Source: Rhizobium lusitanum (GTDB taxonomy: Bacteria; Pseudomonadota; Alphaproteobacteria; Rhizobiales; Rhizobiaceae). From it: 64,000 nucleotides of DNA. The stretch spans positions 2,232,001-2,296,000 of the forward strand of contig NZ_CP050307.1 of NCBI RefSeq assembly GCF_014189535.1, read 5' to 3'. The stretch's first letter is position 1, and every line of letters begins with the position of its first letter. The position numbers and the translations under genes are program-made. The notes below the pieces were generated by a model that saw only the letters and a list, made by a program, of their open reading frames with translations, had not been told where the DNA came from and ran no database searches. This document shows positions 1 to 8,533 of this stretch, one piece after another.

Positions 1-780
1 GATCCCGGTGGCGACAATCTCTACAACATCCTTTGTATCGGCTACGCCCTGGAATGTCTGGGCACAGCCTTCCGTCATCCGGTCTCCTGGGCGTCACGCC
101 TCGATGCAAGCACGCTGCAACGCGCGCTGAACGGTCTGCCTTGGGCCAGCAAGGGCTGGTCTTCGGGCGCCTGGGTCGATGCGCTCGGTACGGCTTACTA
201 CTTCAACGCCCGCTACTTCAGCGATCCCGGGGAACTTGCGACCCTGATGGGCTGGCTGACCACGCGCGCGGATCCGGTGACCGGCCTCTGGGGCGGCCCG
301 GTCGGCGATGACTGGCTGCAGCCTGTGAACGGCTTTTACCGGCTGACGCGGGGAACCTATGCCCAGTTTGGCATTCCGCTGCTCTATCCTGAGCGGACGA
401 TCGATTCCGTGCTGGCCCATCTGCGTCGTAACGGCCGGTTCGAGCGAGTGCGTTTCGATGCCTGCAATGTCCTCGATGTCATCCACCCGCTGATGCTTTG
501 CGCACGGCAAACGGATTATCGCGCGGAGGAAATTTCGCAGGTGATACGGCATCTCCTGAACGCAGCGCTCCGACACTACACTCCTGGGCAGGGCTTTGCC
601 TTTGCACGAAGCGAGGCCCCCGGCTTGCAGGGCACGGAGATGTGGCTGTCGATCGTCGGCCTCATCCTGGCGTATCTGGGCCTATCTGATGCGGCGAGTT
701 TCCAGCTCGTCGGGTTGCATCGCTGGGGCCCCGCACTCCCGGTCGGCAGTATCCGCTGGCCGGAACTTGCGGTGCGATGA
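1..780 (+). CDS. 3' part of an unrecognised protein (helical-barrel-like)
   Basis: The frame is open from the first base of the window, so the start lies outside it; about 259 residues are visible before the TGA at 778. The protein is rich in aromatic residues and alternates hydrophobic helices with short Gly/Trp/Pro loops (for example GLWGGPVGDD and QPVNGFYRLTRG near residues 98-120), which is the look of an alpha/alpha-barrel (terpenoid-cyclase or glycosidase-like) fold. That fold assignment is inference; I do not recognise the family and give no function. Codon usage is normal for the window and there is no internal stop, so the visible part seems intact. Downstream lies a kilobase of gene debris. 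Confidence 0.6.
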   Translation, partial: DPGGDNLYNILCIGYALECLGTAFRHPVSWASRLDASTLQRALNGLPWASKGWSSGAWVDALGTAYYFNARYFSDPGELATLMGWLTTRADPVTGLWGGPVGDDWLQPVNGFYRLTRGTYAQFGIPLLYPERTIDSVLAHLRRNGRFERVRFDACNVLDVIHPLMLCARQTDYRAEEISQVIRHLLNAALRHYTPGQGFAFARSEAPGLQGTEMWLSIVGLILAYLGLSDAASFQLVGLHRWGPALPVGSIRWPELAVR

Positions 781-840
781 CGCACCGCTGTTCTCGTCCG
801 TTTTCCCGTCAGGCGGCGCCATCAATGTTCTGCGGCGTCT

Positions 841-1182
841 TCAGTGCGTGACCGCTATTACAAGCCAGTCGTCATCCCGAAGCGGGGCTAGCATCGCGCG
901 CGCATCGCCCAGTGCCTTGCTTTCGTTGAGCAGGCTCCATGCTGTCTTGTCTGATGCCTTGGGAGGTTCGAGGGTTAGTCTGTCGAGTTTTACGCTCAAT
1001 TTCTGCACCGCGCCCGGAGGGGTCCAGCCGCCAGTGTGGCGGAACCCGCCGGGTTCCAACCGCCCGGCAGAGGCGGCATAGCCATACAGCATTGCTTCAA
1101 TCGGCTGTCCATGGATGAGAGAGTCGATTTCTTCGGGCGACCAGCCGAGCGCCGGCAGATGCGTTTCGGTGCCGACGGCCTA
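841..1182 (-). pseudogene. Possible C-terminal gene fragment, unrecognised
   Basis: On the minus strand about 110 codons are open after an in-frame stop near 1185, ending at 841. The stretch reads like real protein (for example LGWSPEEIDSLIHGQP and PLRDDDWLVIAVTH) and lacks a convincing start, so it is more likely the 3' end of a lost gene than a complete one. It sits in a region where an IS21 fragment and a deleted luxI also lie, which supports debris. The family is not recognised. Confidence 0.35.
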
Positions 1183-1233
1183 TGGCTTCCAGGACATTGT
1201 GGTGAAGGGGTTTGTCGAGGAGGTCGTCATCCT

Positions 1234-1368
1234 GAATGGATCGAGACCTTGGGATCGGAGCGTCTCACCGGCGCTCTGCTCGACCGTATCACCCACCATG
1301 TCAGCATCCTCGAGATGAACGGCGATAGCTATCGTCTCGTCCAAAGCCGCGCCAAAAAGGCCGGCTGA
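1234..1368 (+). pseudogene. istB: IS21-family IstB helper ATPase, C-terminal fragment
   Basis: The last 44 codons of this frame match the conserved end of IstB, the ATP-binding helper of IS21 transposases: EWIETLGSERLTGALLDRI followed by THHVSILEMNGDSYRLVQSR. The Walker-containing N-terminal part of the family (normally about 250 residues) is absent, and the codons upstream in the same frame do not look like IstB. It is a remnant of an IS21 insertion that helped shape the patchwork upstream of the biosynthetic operon. Confidence 0.75.
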
Positions 1369-1451
1369 AACCTTATCAAAAAATCGCCGCGCGCATGAGA
1401 CCCCGCTCGGGCTACGCCGTTGACACCTGAAAGAACTTATGGGGCGATCCC

Positions 1452-1470
1452 CTGGAATTTTTCCCAGATG
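1452..1470 (+). promoter_or_regulatory. lux-box-like inverted repeat (copy 1)
   Basis: CTGGAATTTTTCCCAGATG is identical to the motif upstream of the intact luxI at 17748 and to the one at 25249 (opposite strand). The core CTGG(N)AA..TT(N)CCAG is an imperfect 16-bp palindrome of the size expected for a LuxR-type binding site. It lies 98 bases before the start codon of the deleted luxI copy, against 96 bases at the intact gene, so the promoter region was carried along with the gene. No gene start intervenes between it and the biosynthetic operon at 1810. Confidence 0.6.
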
Positions 1471-1549
1471 CTTCACTCCAGCAAGCGAATTACAAAGGAG
1501 CCAACGATTGGATGAGCCCAATCAAGCTCCAGAAGATGGGATCCAACGG

Positions 1550-1718
1550 ATGATAACTCTCGTTAGTTAGTCCAACGCCGCGAAATGATGGACGCCGATG
1601 GTATGTCGACCGCCGGCTCGAACATGAAGCTCCGGTCGATATTTTGAACACATGCCACGCCCGCATTCGATCGGATGAAGCTGCAAAAATGCTTGTGCAT
1701 CCGCCGGGCGGCAAATGA
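1550..1718 (+). pseudogene. Deleted luxI homolog (AHL synthase remnant)
   Basis: The first seven codons (ATGATAACT...) align with the intact luxI start at 17844, but codon 7 is TAG where the intact gene has CAC. After codon 9 the alignment jumps to the 3' quarter of luxI: MMDADG pairs with MIDIDG, and after a one-base slip LEHEAPVDILNTCHARIRSDE pairs with the intact LEHEVSVDVLNACHGRIRSDE. Roughly 480 bases of the middle, including the catalytic core, are gone. With stop, frameshift and deletion it cannot make a synthase. The flanking lux-box-like site is intact and points at the operon that begins 92 bases later. Confidence 0.85.
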
Positions 1719-1809
1719 GCCCTGTTTAGAGCTATCAGCCTGAAGTGCCTATCGGCTACTCGAAACATTATCGCCGGATATACAACTAAAAGTTTAGGAA
1801 ATCCCGCAA

Positions 1810-3057
1810 ATGACAACCGAAACCGTAGGGATACTTGATTTAGGTTCAGGGCTCCGTGGAAGGTGCTCGACCTCGGTCCACGAGCTTCCTCAAGAAAAAC
1901 TCAGAAAACTGACGCAAGGCCTGCCGTTCTGGGGAGCCCCAAGCTGGTGGGATGCTCTACCTAGGATGCACAATCAGCAGATTTTATTCCTTTGGGTTGA
2001 AGACGGCTTCGGGGACATGCTGGCAGTGCTGCCTTGCCAAATTGCAAAAGGCGCCGAGACGGCAGTCTATTACAATGTTGCAGAAACATTAGTTTCCGAA
2101 TCTAATTTCGGTTCCCTCGATCACTTGACCTTATCAGAGCGGGAGCGGCTCGAAGCGTGCCGCCAAACTGTGACGTTGCGTGACGATCTTTATCCCGCCT
2201 TTGTCGGATCCATATCAAACTCTTGGTGCGCGCTGACCATCGACAGCGATAAATCCGATCAACAAATCCGTAGATGCATTCAGGCGATGACTGATTTGTT
2301 TGATATCGTCGCGGATAGGCTGGGCTGCGGGGCGCGGGCGATATTCTACGTCAACGAGCGGTTGGCTGGCATGCTCGATTCCGCGATGTCGAGACTCGAT
2401 TATACGAGCGGCGAGATCGGTTACGAAGCGGTGCTGGATATCGAAGGAAGTAGTTTCGACGATTATCTGCGAAGATTGAGCCGTCATTCCCGCGCAGTGG
2501 TTCGAGGTGAGAAGCGCAGGTTTGGGGAATCGGGCCTGTCGCTGACGGTGGCGCGCGGAAAAAAGGCGCTCACCCCAGAAATCCTCGAGCTTCAAGCGGC
2601 TGTTCGAGCGAAGTACGGATTGAGCACCGACCCTGAAACGCTGCGCGTGCAGCACGACGCGATCCGCGGCGCTTTCGACGACGAGTTGTTGGTGTTCTCC
2701 GCGAACCGGGATGGCAAACCGGTGGCATTCTCCCTGTTCTTCGTGCACGGCGAAGCGATCTACAGCTACTTCACGGGCGCGGATTATGAGCAGACGTCAG
2801 GTACATTCGCGTATTTCAACCTGGTTTACTATGCCCCGATCGAATGGGCGGCGGCGAATGGGTTCAAGAAGGTTCATTTGAGCCTGTCCGCCTATAAGGC
2901 AAAGCTCATTCGCGGCTTCAGACTTGAGCCGGTGCGTGGCTTTCTCAATGTCAAAGGACCGTCGCAGCAGGATGCAGCGGGTATCTTCAGCCTTCTCGCG
3001 ATCAGCGAACAGCGAGCCCGAGCCCCCGGTCATCAAGAGAAGGCATTAGCAGGATGA
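1810..3057 (+). CDS. FemAB/BioF2-like GNAT acyltransferase
   Basis: The 415-residue protein has, from about residue 210 to 365, the second half of a FemAB-like double-GNAT fold: FDDYLRRLSRHSR, then SANRDGKPVAFSLFF and YSYFTGADYEQTSGTFAYF, and LSLSAYKAKLIRGF. This is the signature of the cellulose-biosynthesis/BioF2-like acetyltransferase family (Acetyltransf_6), which moves acyl or aminoacyl groups to amines. The N-terminal 180 residues are the usual poorly conserved half. It is the first gene of a compact + strand operon; its end overlaps the next start by ATGA, so translation is coupled. In context it probably acylates an intermediate or the product (inference). The start at 1810 is the first ATG after the luxI remnant. 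Confidence 0.8.
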   Translation: MTTETVGILDLGSGLRGRCSTSVHELPQEKLRKLTQGLPFWGAPSWWDALPRMHNQQILFLWVEDGFGDMLAVLPCQIAKGAETAVYYNVAETLVSESNFGSLDHLTLSERERLEACRQTVTLRDDLYPAFVGSISNSWCALTIDSDKSDQQIRRCIQAMTDLFDIVADRLGCGARAIFYVNERLAGMLDSAMSRLDYTSGEIGYEAVLDIEGSSFDDYLRRLSRHSRAVVRGEKRRFGESGLSLTVARGKKALTPEILELQAAVRAKYGLSTDPETLRVQHDAIRGAFDDELLVFSANRDGKPVAFSLFFVHGEAIYSYFTGADYEQTSGTFAYFNLVYYAPIEWAAANGFKKVHLSLSAYKAKLIRGFRLEPVRGFLNVKGPSQQDAAGIFSLLAISEQRARAPGHQEKALAG

Positions 3058-4400
3058 GCGGGTCCCAGCCTATGTCCTCCCCCAGCTTCGCCGGCTCAAA
3101 CCCGCAAGACGCTGAACGAACTCCGACCGGCTTGCGACAGCTGCTGAACGGTGGAGACAAATCATCCTTCGTGCTCCTTCTGATAACTATGCTAATTCAG
3201 ACGATCGGCTTCGGGCTGTTGACCTGCCTCTCCGTCATTTATTTCACGCGCTATGTGAACCTGTCTCCGGCGGCCGTAGGCTTCGGAATCTCCATAGCAG
3301 GCCTCGCGGGCATATTCGTCGGCCTACCGGTCGGGCATCTGGCGGATCGCATCACGCCCAAATACCTACTGTCCCTGCTTTTTATCCTGCAGGCGGCCGC
3401 TGTGCTGCTGTATCCACTGGCCACGACTTACGCGGCCTTCATCGTCGTGATCGTTTTATACCAGATGGTCGAGCGCGGTGCCAGCGCGGCACGCGGCGCC
3501 CTGGTTGCGAAGATGTTCAACAGCGAAGCGCAGAGCCCCACACGCGCCTACATTCGCACGGTCGCCAATGTTGGGTTCGGTATCGGAGCGCTCATCTCCA
3601 CGAGCGCCCTCTCGCTGGACGATAGGGCAGTGTTTCATACATGCCTCTTCATCGCCGCCTTAGCCTATGTTGTGGCGGCTGGAATTACGCTCCTTCTGCC
3701 CGTTCCGACGACGCCAAAGCTACCGGCATCAGTCCATAAGGGCAGCATGATGGGAGACCGCCGTTTTCTCTCTTTCGCACTCCTGAACAGCGTGCTTTCG
3801 ACTTACAACGCCGTGTTGGAAGTCGCCATGCCACTCTGGATCGTCGGCCATACCAGCGCGCCGCCCTACATGGTGCCCGCCCTGTTCGTCATCAATACGG
3901 TCCTGATCATCTTGCTTCAGGTGCCGGTGGCTCGCTTCGCGGATCGCCCGTCCCGCGCGGCCCCCGCCATGCTAACGGGCTCAGTGTTGCTTGCGATCAG
4001 CTGCATTGCGCTGCTCTTTTCCTCATACTTCACGGCAGTTCCGGCGGTTCTCATCCTGTTAGTCTGTGTCATCGTCTATTCCGTAGGCGAAGCGCTTTCC
4101 GTGGCCGGATCGTGGTCGCTCGCCTACACCCTCGCGCCGCCGGCTCGTCACGGGATTTATCAAGGCAGCTTTACCGCCAGCACGACGCTCGGCCTGCTCG
4201 TAGGTTCATCGCTCGTGACCACAGTTCCTTTATCCATGCCCGCCGTGGGTTGGCCGGGGATGGCGGTTCTCCTGACCCTTGCGGGCCTTCTGAGCTACTT
4301 TCTTTTCCACAACGACGAGCACTACCGGCCGGCCGCCGAAGAGCGATTGGGGCAGCACGGGCTGCGCTCACTCTTCAATCTCCGAAACCATAGGAAGTAG
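3054..4400 (+). CDS. MFS exporter
   Basis: The 448-residue protein has a polar N-terminus of about 35 residues followed by twelve hydrophobic segments. The loop after the second segment carries GHLADRITPK, the motif-A signature of the major facilitator superfamily, and a repeat of it (RFADRPSRA) follows the eighth segment, as in drug/proton antiporters. It overlaps the upstream gene by four bases and precedes the aldolase gene by five, so it belongs to the operon. The likely job is export of the operon's product or self-protection (inference from context). Confidence 0.85.
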   Translation: MSGSQPMSSPSFAGSNPQDAERTPTGLRQLLNGGDKSSFVLLLITMLIQTIGFGLLTCLSVIYFTRYVNLSPAAVGFGISIAGLAGIFVGLPVGHLADRITPKYLLSLLFILQAAAVLLYPLATTYAAFIVVIVLYQMVERGASAARGALVAKMFNSEAQSPTRAYIRTVANVGFGIGALISTSALSLDDRAVFHTCLFIAALAYVVAAGITLLLPVPTTPKLPASVHKGSMMGDRRFLSFALLNSVLSTYNAVLEVAMPLWIVGHTSAPPYMVPALFVINTVLIILLQVPVARFADRPSRAAPAMLTGSVLLAISCIALLFSSYFTAVPAVLILLVCVIVYSVGEALSVAGSWSLAYTLAPPARHGIYQGSFTASTTLGLLVGSSLVTTVPLSMPAVGWPGMAVLLTLAGLLSYFLFHNDEHYRPAAEERLGQHGLRSLFNLRNHRK

Positions 4401-4405
4401 GCGCA

Positions 4406-5467
4406 ATGAGCGACGCTAGAAACAAGGTTCCAGCAATGACCAGCGACATCGACGTTCTGATCCATGATCCCACACTGAGAGACGGAAACCACGCGATCCG
4501 CCATCAGCTCACTTTTGAGCAGATAAGGGACTACTGTTGCGCGATGGACGGTATCGGATTGGATTGCGTCGAGGTGGGCCATGGCAACGGTCTGGGAGCC
4601 TCTTCCCTTCAGCTCGGTATCGCGCCGACGAGCGACGAACAAATGCTGACAGCTGCGCGCCACTCGCTCAAGCGGACCAAGCTCGGCGTTCATGTGATCC
4701 CCGGCTTTGCAAGCCTTCGCGATATCGCCGTTGCTCTCGATTGCGGCGTCGATCGGGTGCGCGTCGCAACGAATTGCAGCGAAGCAGACACCGCGAACAG
4801 ATATATTGTGGAATGCAAGAGATCGGGGTCGGTGAGCGTTCACGGTGTCCTGATGATGTCGCACATGCTGGAGCCCCTGAAGCTGGCCCAGCAGGCGAGA
4901 TTGATGGAGGGCTATGGCGCCGACGCGATCATCCTCATGGATTCCGCAGGATACTTCGTTGCTGCGGACGTGCGCGAACGTATCAGCGCGGTGCGGGATC
5001 TGGTTTCGGTTCCCGTCGGATTCCACGGGCACAACAATCTCGGGCTCGCCGTTTCGAACAGCCTCACCGCGATCGCCGCCGGCGCATCTATTATCGATGC
5101 TACCACGCGGGGTTTCGGGGCGGGCGCTGGAAACTGCGCCCTTGAGATGCTGATCGCTGTCTTGTTCAGGTCGAACATCAATTCGGGGGTCGCAATGACC
5201 AATCTGCTGAAAGCGATCGAGTTCGTCCCTGGCATAATTCGGCCCGTCGCGCCGCCGGAGATAGGAACAACCGTCGCGAGCGGCCTCTACGGAGTGTTTT
5301 CGGGGTTCGAAAGCCCCGTGAAGCGAGCCGCGGCCGAGTTTAACGTCAGCTCGGTCGATATATTTCAGATCCTCGGTCAGCGGCGGGTGCTCGCCGGGCA
5401 GGAGGACGCGATCCTGAATGTCGCCCATGAGCTCGCATCGCGAACCAACCGCCAGGGAACATATTGA
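4406..5467 (+). CDS. 4-hydroxy-2-oxovalerate aldolase-like enzyme (DmpG/MhpE family)
   Basis: The 353-residue protein belongs to the HMGL/DRE-TIM aldolases. DPTLRDGNHA near residue 18 supplies the Arg, Asp and His of the DmpG active site, FHGHN near residue 207 supplies the two metal-binding His residues, and ASGLY near residue 291 keeps the Tyr. Known members split 4-hydroxy-2-oxoacids to pyruvate and an aldehyde and channel the aldehyde to an acylating dehydrogenase, which is encoded next, one base after the stop. No meta-cleavage dioxygenase or hydratase is nearby, so the pair is probably used in biosynthesis, either to make an acyl-CoA starter or to run the aldol in the forward direction (inference). 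Confidence 0.85.
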   Translation: MSDARNKVPAMTSDIDVLIHDPTLRDGNHAIRHQLTFEQIRDYCCAMDGIGLDCVEVGHGNGLGASSLQLGIAPTSDEQMLTAARHSLKRTKLGVHVIPGFASLRDIAVALDCGVDRVRVATNCSEADTANRYIVECKRSGSVSVHGVLMMSHMLEPLKLAQQARLMEGYGADAIILMDSAGYFVAADVRERISAVRDLVSVPVGFHGHNNLGLAVSNSLTAIAAGASIIDATTRGFGAGAGNCALEMLIAVLFRSNINSGVAMTNLLKAIEFVPGIIRPVAPPEIGTTVASGLYGVFSGFESPVKRAAAEFNVSSVDIFQILGQRRVLAGQEDAILNVAHELASRTNRQGTY

Positions 5468-5468
5468 G

Positions 5469-6326
5469 ATGCGTGTCGCGATTATAGGCACTGGCAATAT
5501 CGGCTGCGATCTCCTGGCGAAGGTCGTGAAGTCCCGCAGCCTGACCTGCACGCATTTCATCGGCCGCAACGCCGCCTCACCCGCCCGCGATTTTGCCGGC
5601 GGCCTCGGCGTCCGGATGCAGTGCGGAGGGCTCGATGCGCTGGTGGACAATCTGCAAGATTTCGACCTGTTATTCGACGCCTCCTCCGCCGTCAGTCATT
5701 CGGAAAACGTCGCCGCCCTCGACGGAGCGGGCAAGCGCATCATCAACCTCACACCCGCGCCGAACGGCGACTGGTGCGTTCCAGCGGTCAATCTTCCCAC
5801 GATCCGGGACTCGTCGTGCATAAACATGGTCACTTGCGGCGGCCAGGCATCAATTCCGATCGCTTATGCCCTGGCGCGGTCAGGCATCGATATGAATTAC
5901 ATCGAGGTCGTATCGACGATTGCCGCAAAGAGCGCGGGACCCGCAACGCGAAACAACATCAGCGAATATATAGAAACAACCCAAGCGGCCGTCAGGACGC
6001 TAACGGGAGCAAACACGGCCAAAGCTATCATCAACATCAATCCAGCAGAGCCGCCGATAGAAATGCAGACGACGGTCTATGCCGTCAAGCAAGAGCTAGA
6101 CATCGAAAGAGTGCGGCGGGAAGTTGACGAAATAGCGCAAAATGTTCGCGCCTACGCTCCCGGCTTCAATGTTGTCATGAGTCCCAGACCCTCACTCGAA
6201 AGATTGGTTACAATCGTAAGGGTCACGGGGTCGGGGGACTTCCTGACATCCTATGCGGGTAATTTGGACATCATCACATCAGCGGCGGTCCATGCCGCGG
6301 AATACCTTGCCGCGGCATCAGCCTAG
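5469..6326 (+). CDS. Acylating aldehyde dehydrogenase (DmpF/MhpF family)
   Basis: The 285-residue product starts with a Rossmann motif, VAIIGTGNIG, and carries NMVTCGGQA near residue 123, whose Cys is the catalytic thiol of acetaldehyde dehydrogenase (acylating). Family length is about 300, so it is complete. It turns an aldehyde, NAD+ and CoA into acyl-CoA. I chose ATG 5469, directly after the aldolase stop (TGAGATG), over an upstream in-frame ATG inside the aldolase gene, because the homology begins there. Family partners form a channelling complex with the upstream aldolase. The acyl-CoA could feed the alpha-oxoamine synthase at 8534 (inference). Confidence 0.87.
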   Translation: MRVAIIGTGNIGCDLLAKVVKSRSLTCTHFIGRNAASPARDFAGGLGVRMQCGGLDALVDNLQDFDLLFDASSAVSHSENVAALDGAGKRIINLTPAPNGDWCVPAVNLPTIRDSSCINMVTCGGQASIPIAYALARSGIDMNYIEVVSTIAAKSAGPATRNNISEYIETTQAAVRTLTGANTAKAIININPAEPPIEMQTTVYAVKQELDIERVRREVDEIAQNVRAYAPGFNVVMSPRPSLERLVTIVRVTGSGDFLTSYAGNLDIITSAAVHAAEYLAAASA

Positions 6327-6363
6327 ATGCCCAGTTCATCAACATCATGACCAGGAGGACGGG

Positions 6364-8529
6364 ATGACGAATACCTTCGGCTCATTTGGACCAAGGCATA
6401 CACGCCTTCCGAAGCTCGTTCAGCGAGTAACGGATATATGCTTCGGCGCGATCGCAGCTCATCATCAATTTTACAGTATGGGTTCGAAAGTCGCCAAACA
6501 CGTTGGCGAGACGTTTCGAAAGCGTCTTCAAGCCGGCGAGACGCTTTACGTAATCGGCATTACTCCCATGGGACACAATACCGGCGTGGCCGTTGTATCG
6601 GTATCGAACGCCGGCGGGATCGAGGTGCTGTGCAATAATGAAGAAGAACGTTTCACCGGTGAGAAGCACACGAACAAATTCCCACACGAAAGCTTGCGAG
6701 AGGCACGAGAACTGCTTCAGGCGCGGGGCATACCGGCAGAACAGGTATTTACAGTAGGAGGTTGGGACTATGTTTCCGCATTGGGGTTCGATTTGCGAGT
6801 CATTTTCGAGCATGCGCCTCGAAGCTTGACGCTGCTCAACCCGAAACATGACCCGACGTTCAATCCCACGCATCTGGTTCGGGGGATAAAGGCGCCTTCG
6901 AATATTTCCCGCGCACTGGGATCCTCGCAGAGGCTGCCATTCATCGGCATGCATCACCATAAGAACCACGCTTACCTGGGATACTCACTCTCGCCGTTCT
7001 CCGAAACGGACGACGACGTCATGATAACCGTTTTGGATGGCACGGGCGATAACGGCGCTATATCGCTCTATCACGCAAAAGCGGGGGAGCTGAGATGTCT
7101 TCGGCAGAATGAAAGTACAACGGACTCGCTTGGATACCTTTATGGTTATATCAGCTCTACACAAGGTGGCTGGAGCTTCCTGAGTTCCGAAGGACGCTAC
7201 ATGGGAGCGGCTGCCTGGGGAAACAGCTGCCGCGTCACCAACCCTTATTATAAGCGGCTCAGGCAGATACTGTACTTCGGGGCCGGCGGCGAAGTTCATG
7301 TCAACCGAGCCATGATCAACTGGCACATAAAGAGCCACACCGACCCGTATGGCCAGAGCCTGACCGATATACTCGGTCCCGCAATTACGCCGGAAAAAAC
7401 ATGGAACCCGGATCGCGTGTTGTCGGTGGAGGACATCGAGCACTCGCCGATTACCCAGGATCGCGTCGACAAGGCGCAAGCACTCCAACTCGTCTTCGAG
7501 GATGGATTGTTTCATATCGTGGAGCATCTGATCCGGAAGACAGGCGCCTCCAAGCTTGTGCTGACTGGTGGCACCGCGCTCAACTGCGTTGCGACAATGC
7601 GCCTGACCGAGCACTTCAATCGCGATTATTTCCGACGCTACCTCAACAAGGATGCGACGCTCGAGGTTTGGGTGCCTCCCATCCCGAATGACGCAGGTGT
7701 CGCCCTCGGCGCGGCGATACATTTCGCAGCTGAGAATGGCGCAAGACCGCGTAGCCGTCTCGAAACACCGTACATTTGCGGTCGCGCGGCGCTGACGGCC
7801 GAGATACGGGAGGCCTGCGCCCAAGCTGGGGTCAAGGCGGACTACATCGGGAATATCAAACAAAAGCCGGTTCTGATGCAATTGGCCGAGTTCATGGCCG
7901 ATATCGTCAGTCAAGACGGAGTCGTCGGTCTCTATCAAGGCGCTGCCGAAACCGGGCCTCGCGCGCTTGGAAACCGCTCGATCCTTGCAAATCCACGCAA
8001 CGTTAAAACACTCGAAAACCTGAACGACAAGGTGAAATTCCGAGAGCGTGTGCGCCCGCTCGCGCCAATGGTGACGCGGGAGCAAGCGGATAAGTATTTC
8101 GAGCTGAGCGAAGGCTGCTCGGCGCGCGATTTCGAGGCTTACAACTACATGGTGCTGACGACGCGCGCCAAACCCGTGGCCAAGCGCGAAATTCCGGCGG
8201 TCGTGCATGCCGATGGAACAAGCCGAATCCAGATCGTGCGAAGAGGCGATAACGAGCTTGTCTATGAGTATCTCACCGCTATGGGCCGTTTAAATGGCGC
8301 CGAGGTCTCGGTGAACACGTCTCTGAATGTCGGCAGCCCGATCGCACAAACCGCCGCGCAAGCGGTGGAAACCCTGAGACGCGCAAAGGGCATGGACTAT
8401 CTGGTGATGGTTTCGAAGGAAGGCGACGCCTTCTGCGTGCCGGGCGCGGCCAGGAAAGGCAGAACGGCCGGTTCCCACGACGCAAGCCGTCGAGACGATC
8501 GCGTCGAAGTTTTGACAAAGGAGCGATGA
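6364..8529 (+). CDS. NodU/CmcH-family O-carbamoyltransferase
   Basis: The 721-residue protein has the two domains of this family. The N-terminal Kae1-like part starts at about residue 60 (YVIGITPMGHNTGVAVV) and has the His motif HHHKNHAYLGYS near 197 and the Asp/Gly motif LDGTGDNGA. The C-terminal carbamoyltransferase domain shows GAAETGPRALGNRSIL near 525 and KFRERVRPLAPMV after it. Members use carbamoyl phosphate and ATP to carbamoylate a hydroxyl group (NodU on Nod factors, CmcH on cephalosporins). It is longer than usual (about 570-620) because of a roughly 60-residue N-terminal extension. ATG 6364 follows a strong AGGAGG. It decides that the product should have an O-carbamoyl group. Confidence 0.88.
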   Translation: MTNTFGSFGPRHTRLPKLVQRVTDICFGAIAAHHQFYSMGSKVAKHVGETFRKRLQAGETLYVIGITPMGHNTGVAVVSVSNAGGIEVLCNNEEERFTGEKHTNKFPHESLREARELLQARGIPAEQVFTVGGWDYVSALGFDLRVIFEHAPRSLTLLNPKHDPTFNPTHLVRGIKAPSNISRALGSSQRLPFIGMHHHKNHAYLGYSLSPFSETDDDVMITVLDGTGDNGAISLYHAKAGELRCLRQNESTTDSLGYLYGYISSTQGGWSFLSSEGRYMGAAAWGNSCRVTNPYYKRLRQILYFGAGGEVHVNRAMINWHIKSHTDPYGQSLTDILGPAITPEKTWNPDRVLSVEDIEHSPITQDRVDKAQALQLVFEDGLFHIVEHLIRKTGASKLVLTGGTALNCVATMRLTEHFNRDYFRRYLNKDATLEVWVPPIPNDAGVALGAAIHFAAENGARPRSRLETPYICGRAALTAEIREACAQAGVKADYIGNIKQKPVLMQLAEFMADIVSQDGVVGLYQGAAETGPRALGNRSILANPRNVKTLENLNDKVKFRERVRPLAPMVTREQADKYFELSEGCSARDFEAYNYMVLTTRAKPVAKREIPAVVHADGTSRIQIVRRGDNELVYEYLTAMGRLNGAEVSVNTSLNVGSPIAQTAAQAVETLRRAKGMDYLVMVSKEGDAFCVPGAARKGRTAGSHDASRRDDRVEVLTKER

Positions 8530-8533
8530 AGAA

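Noticed and set aside
4322..5650. A 442-codon minus-strand frame opposite the aldolase
   Set aside because: It covers two well-supported + strand enzymes and has no recognisable motif.
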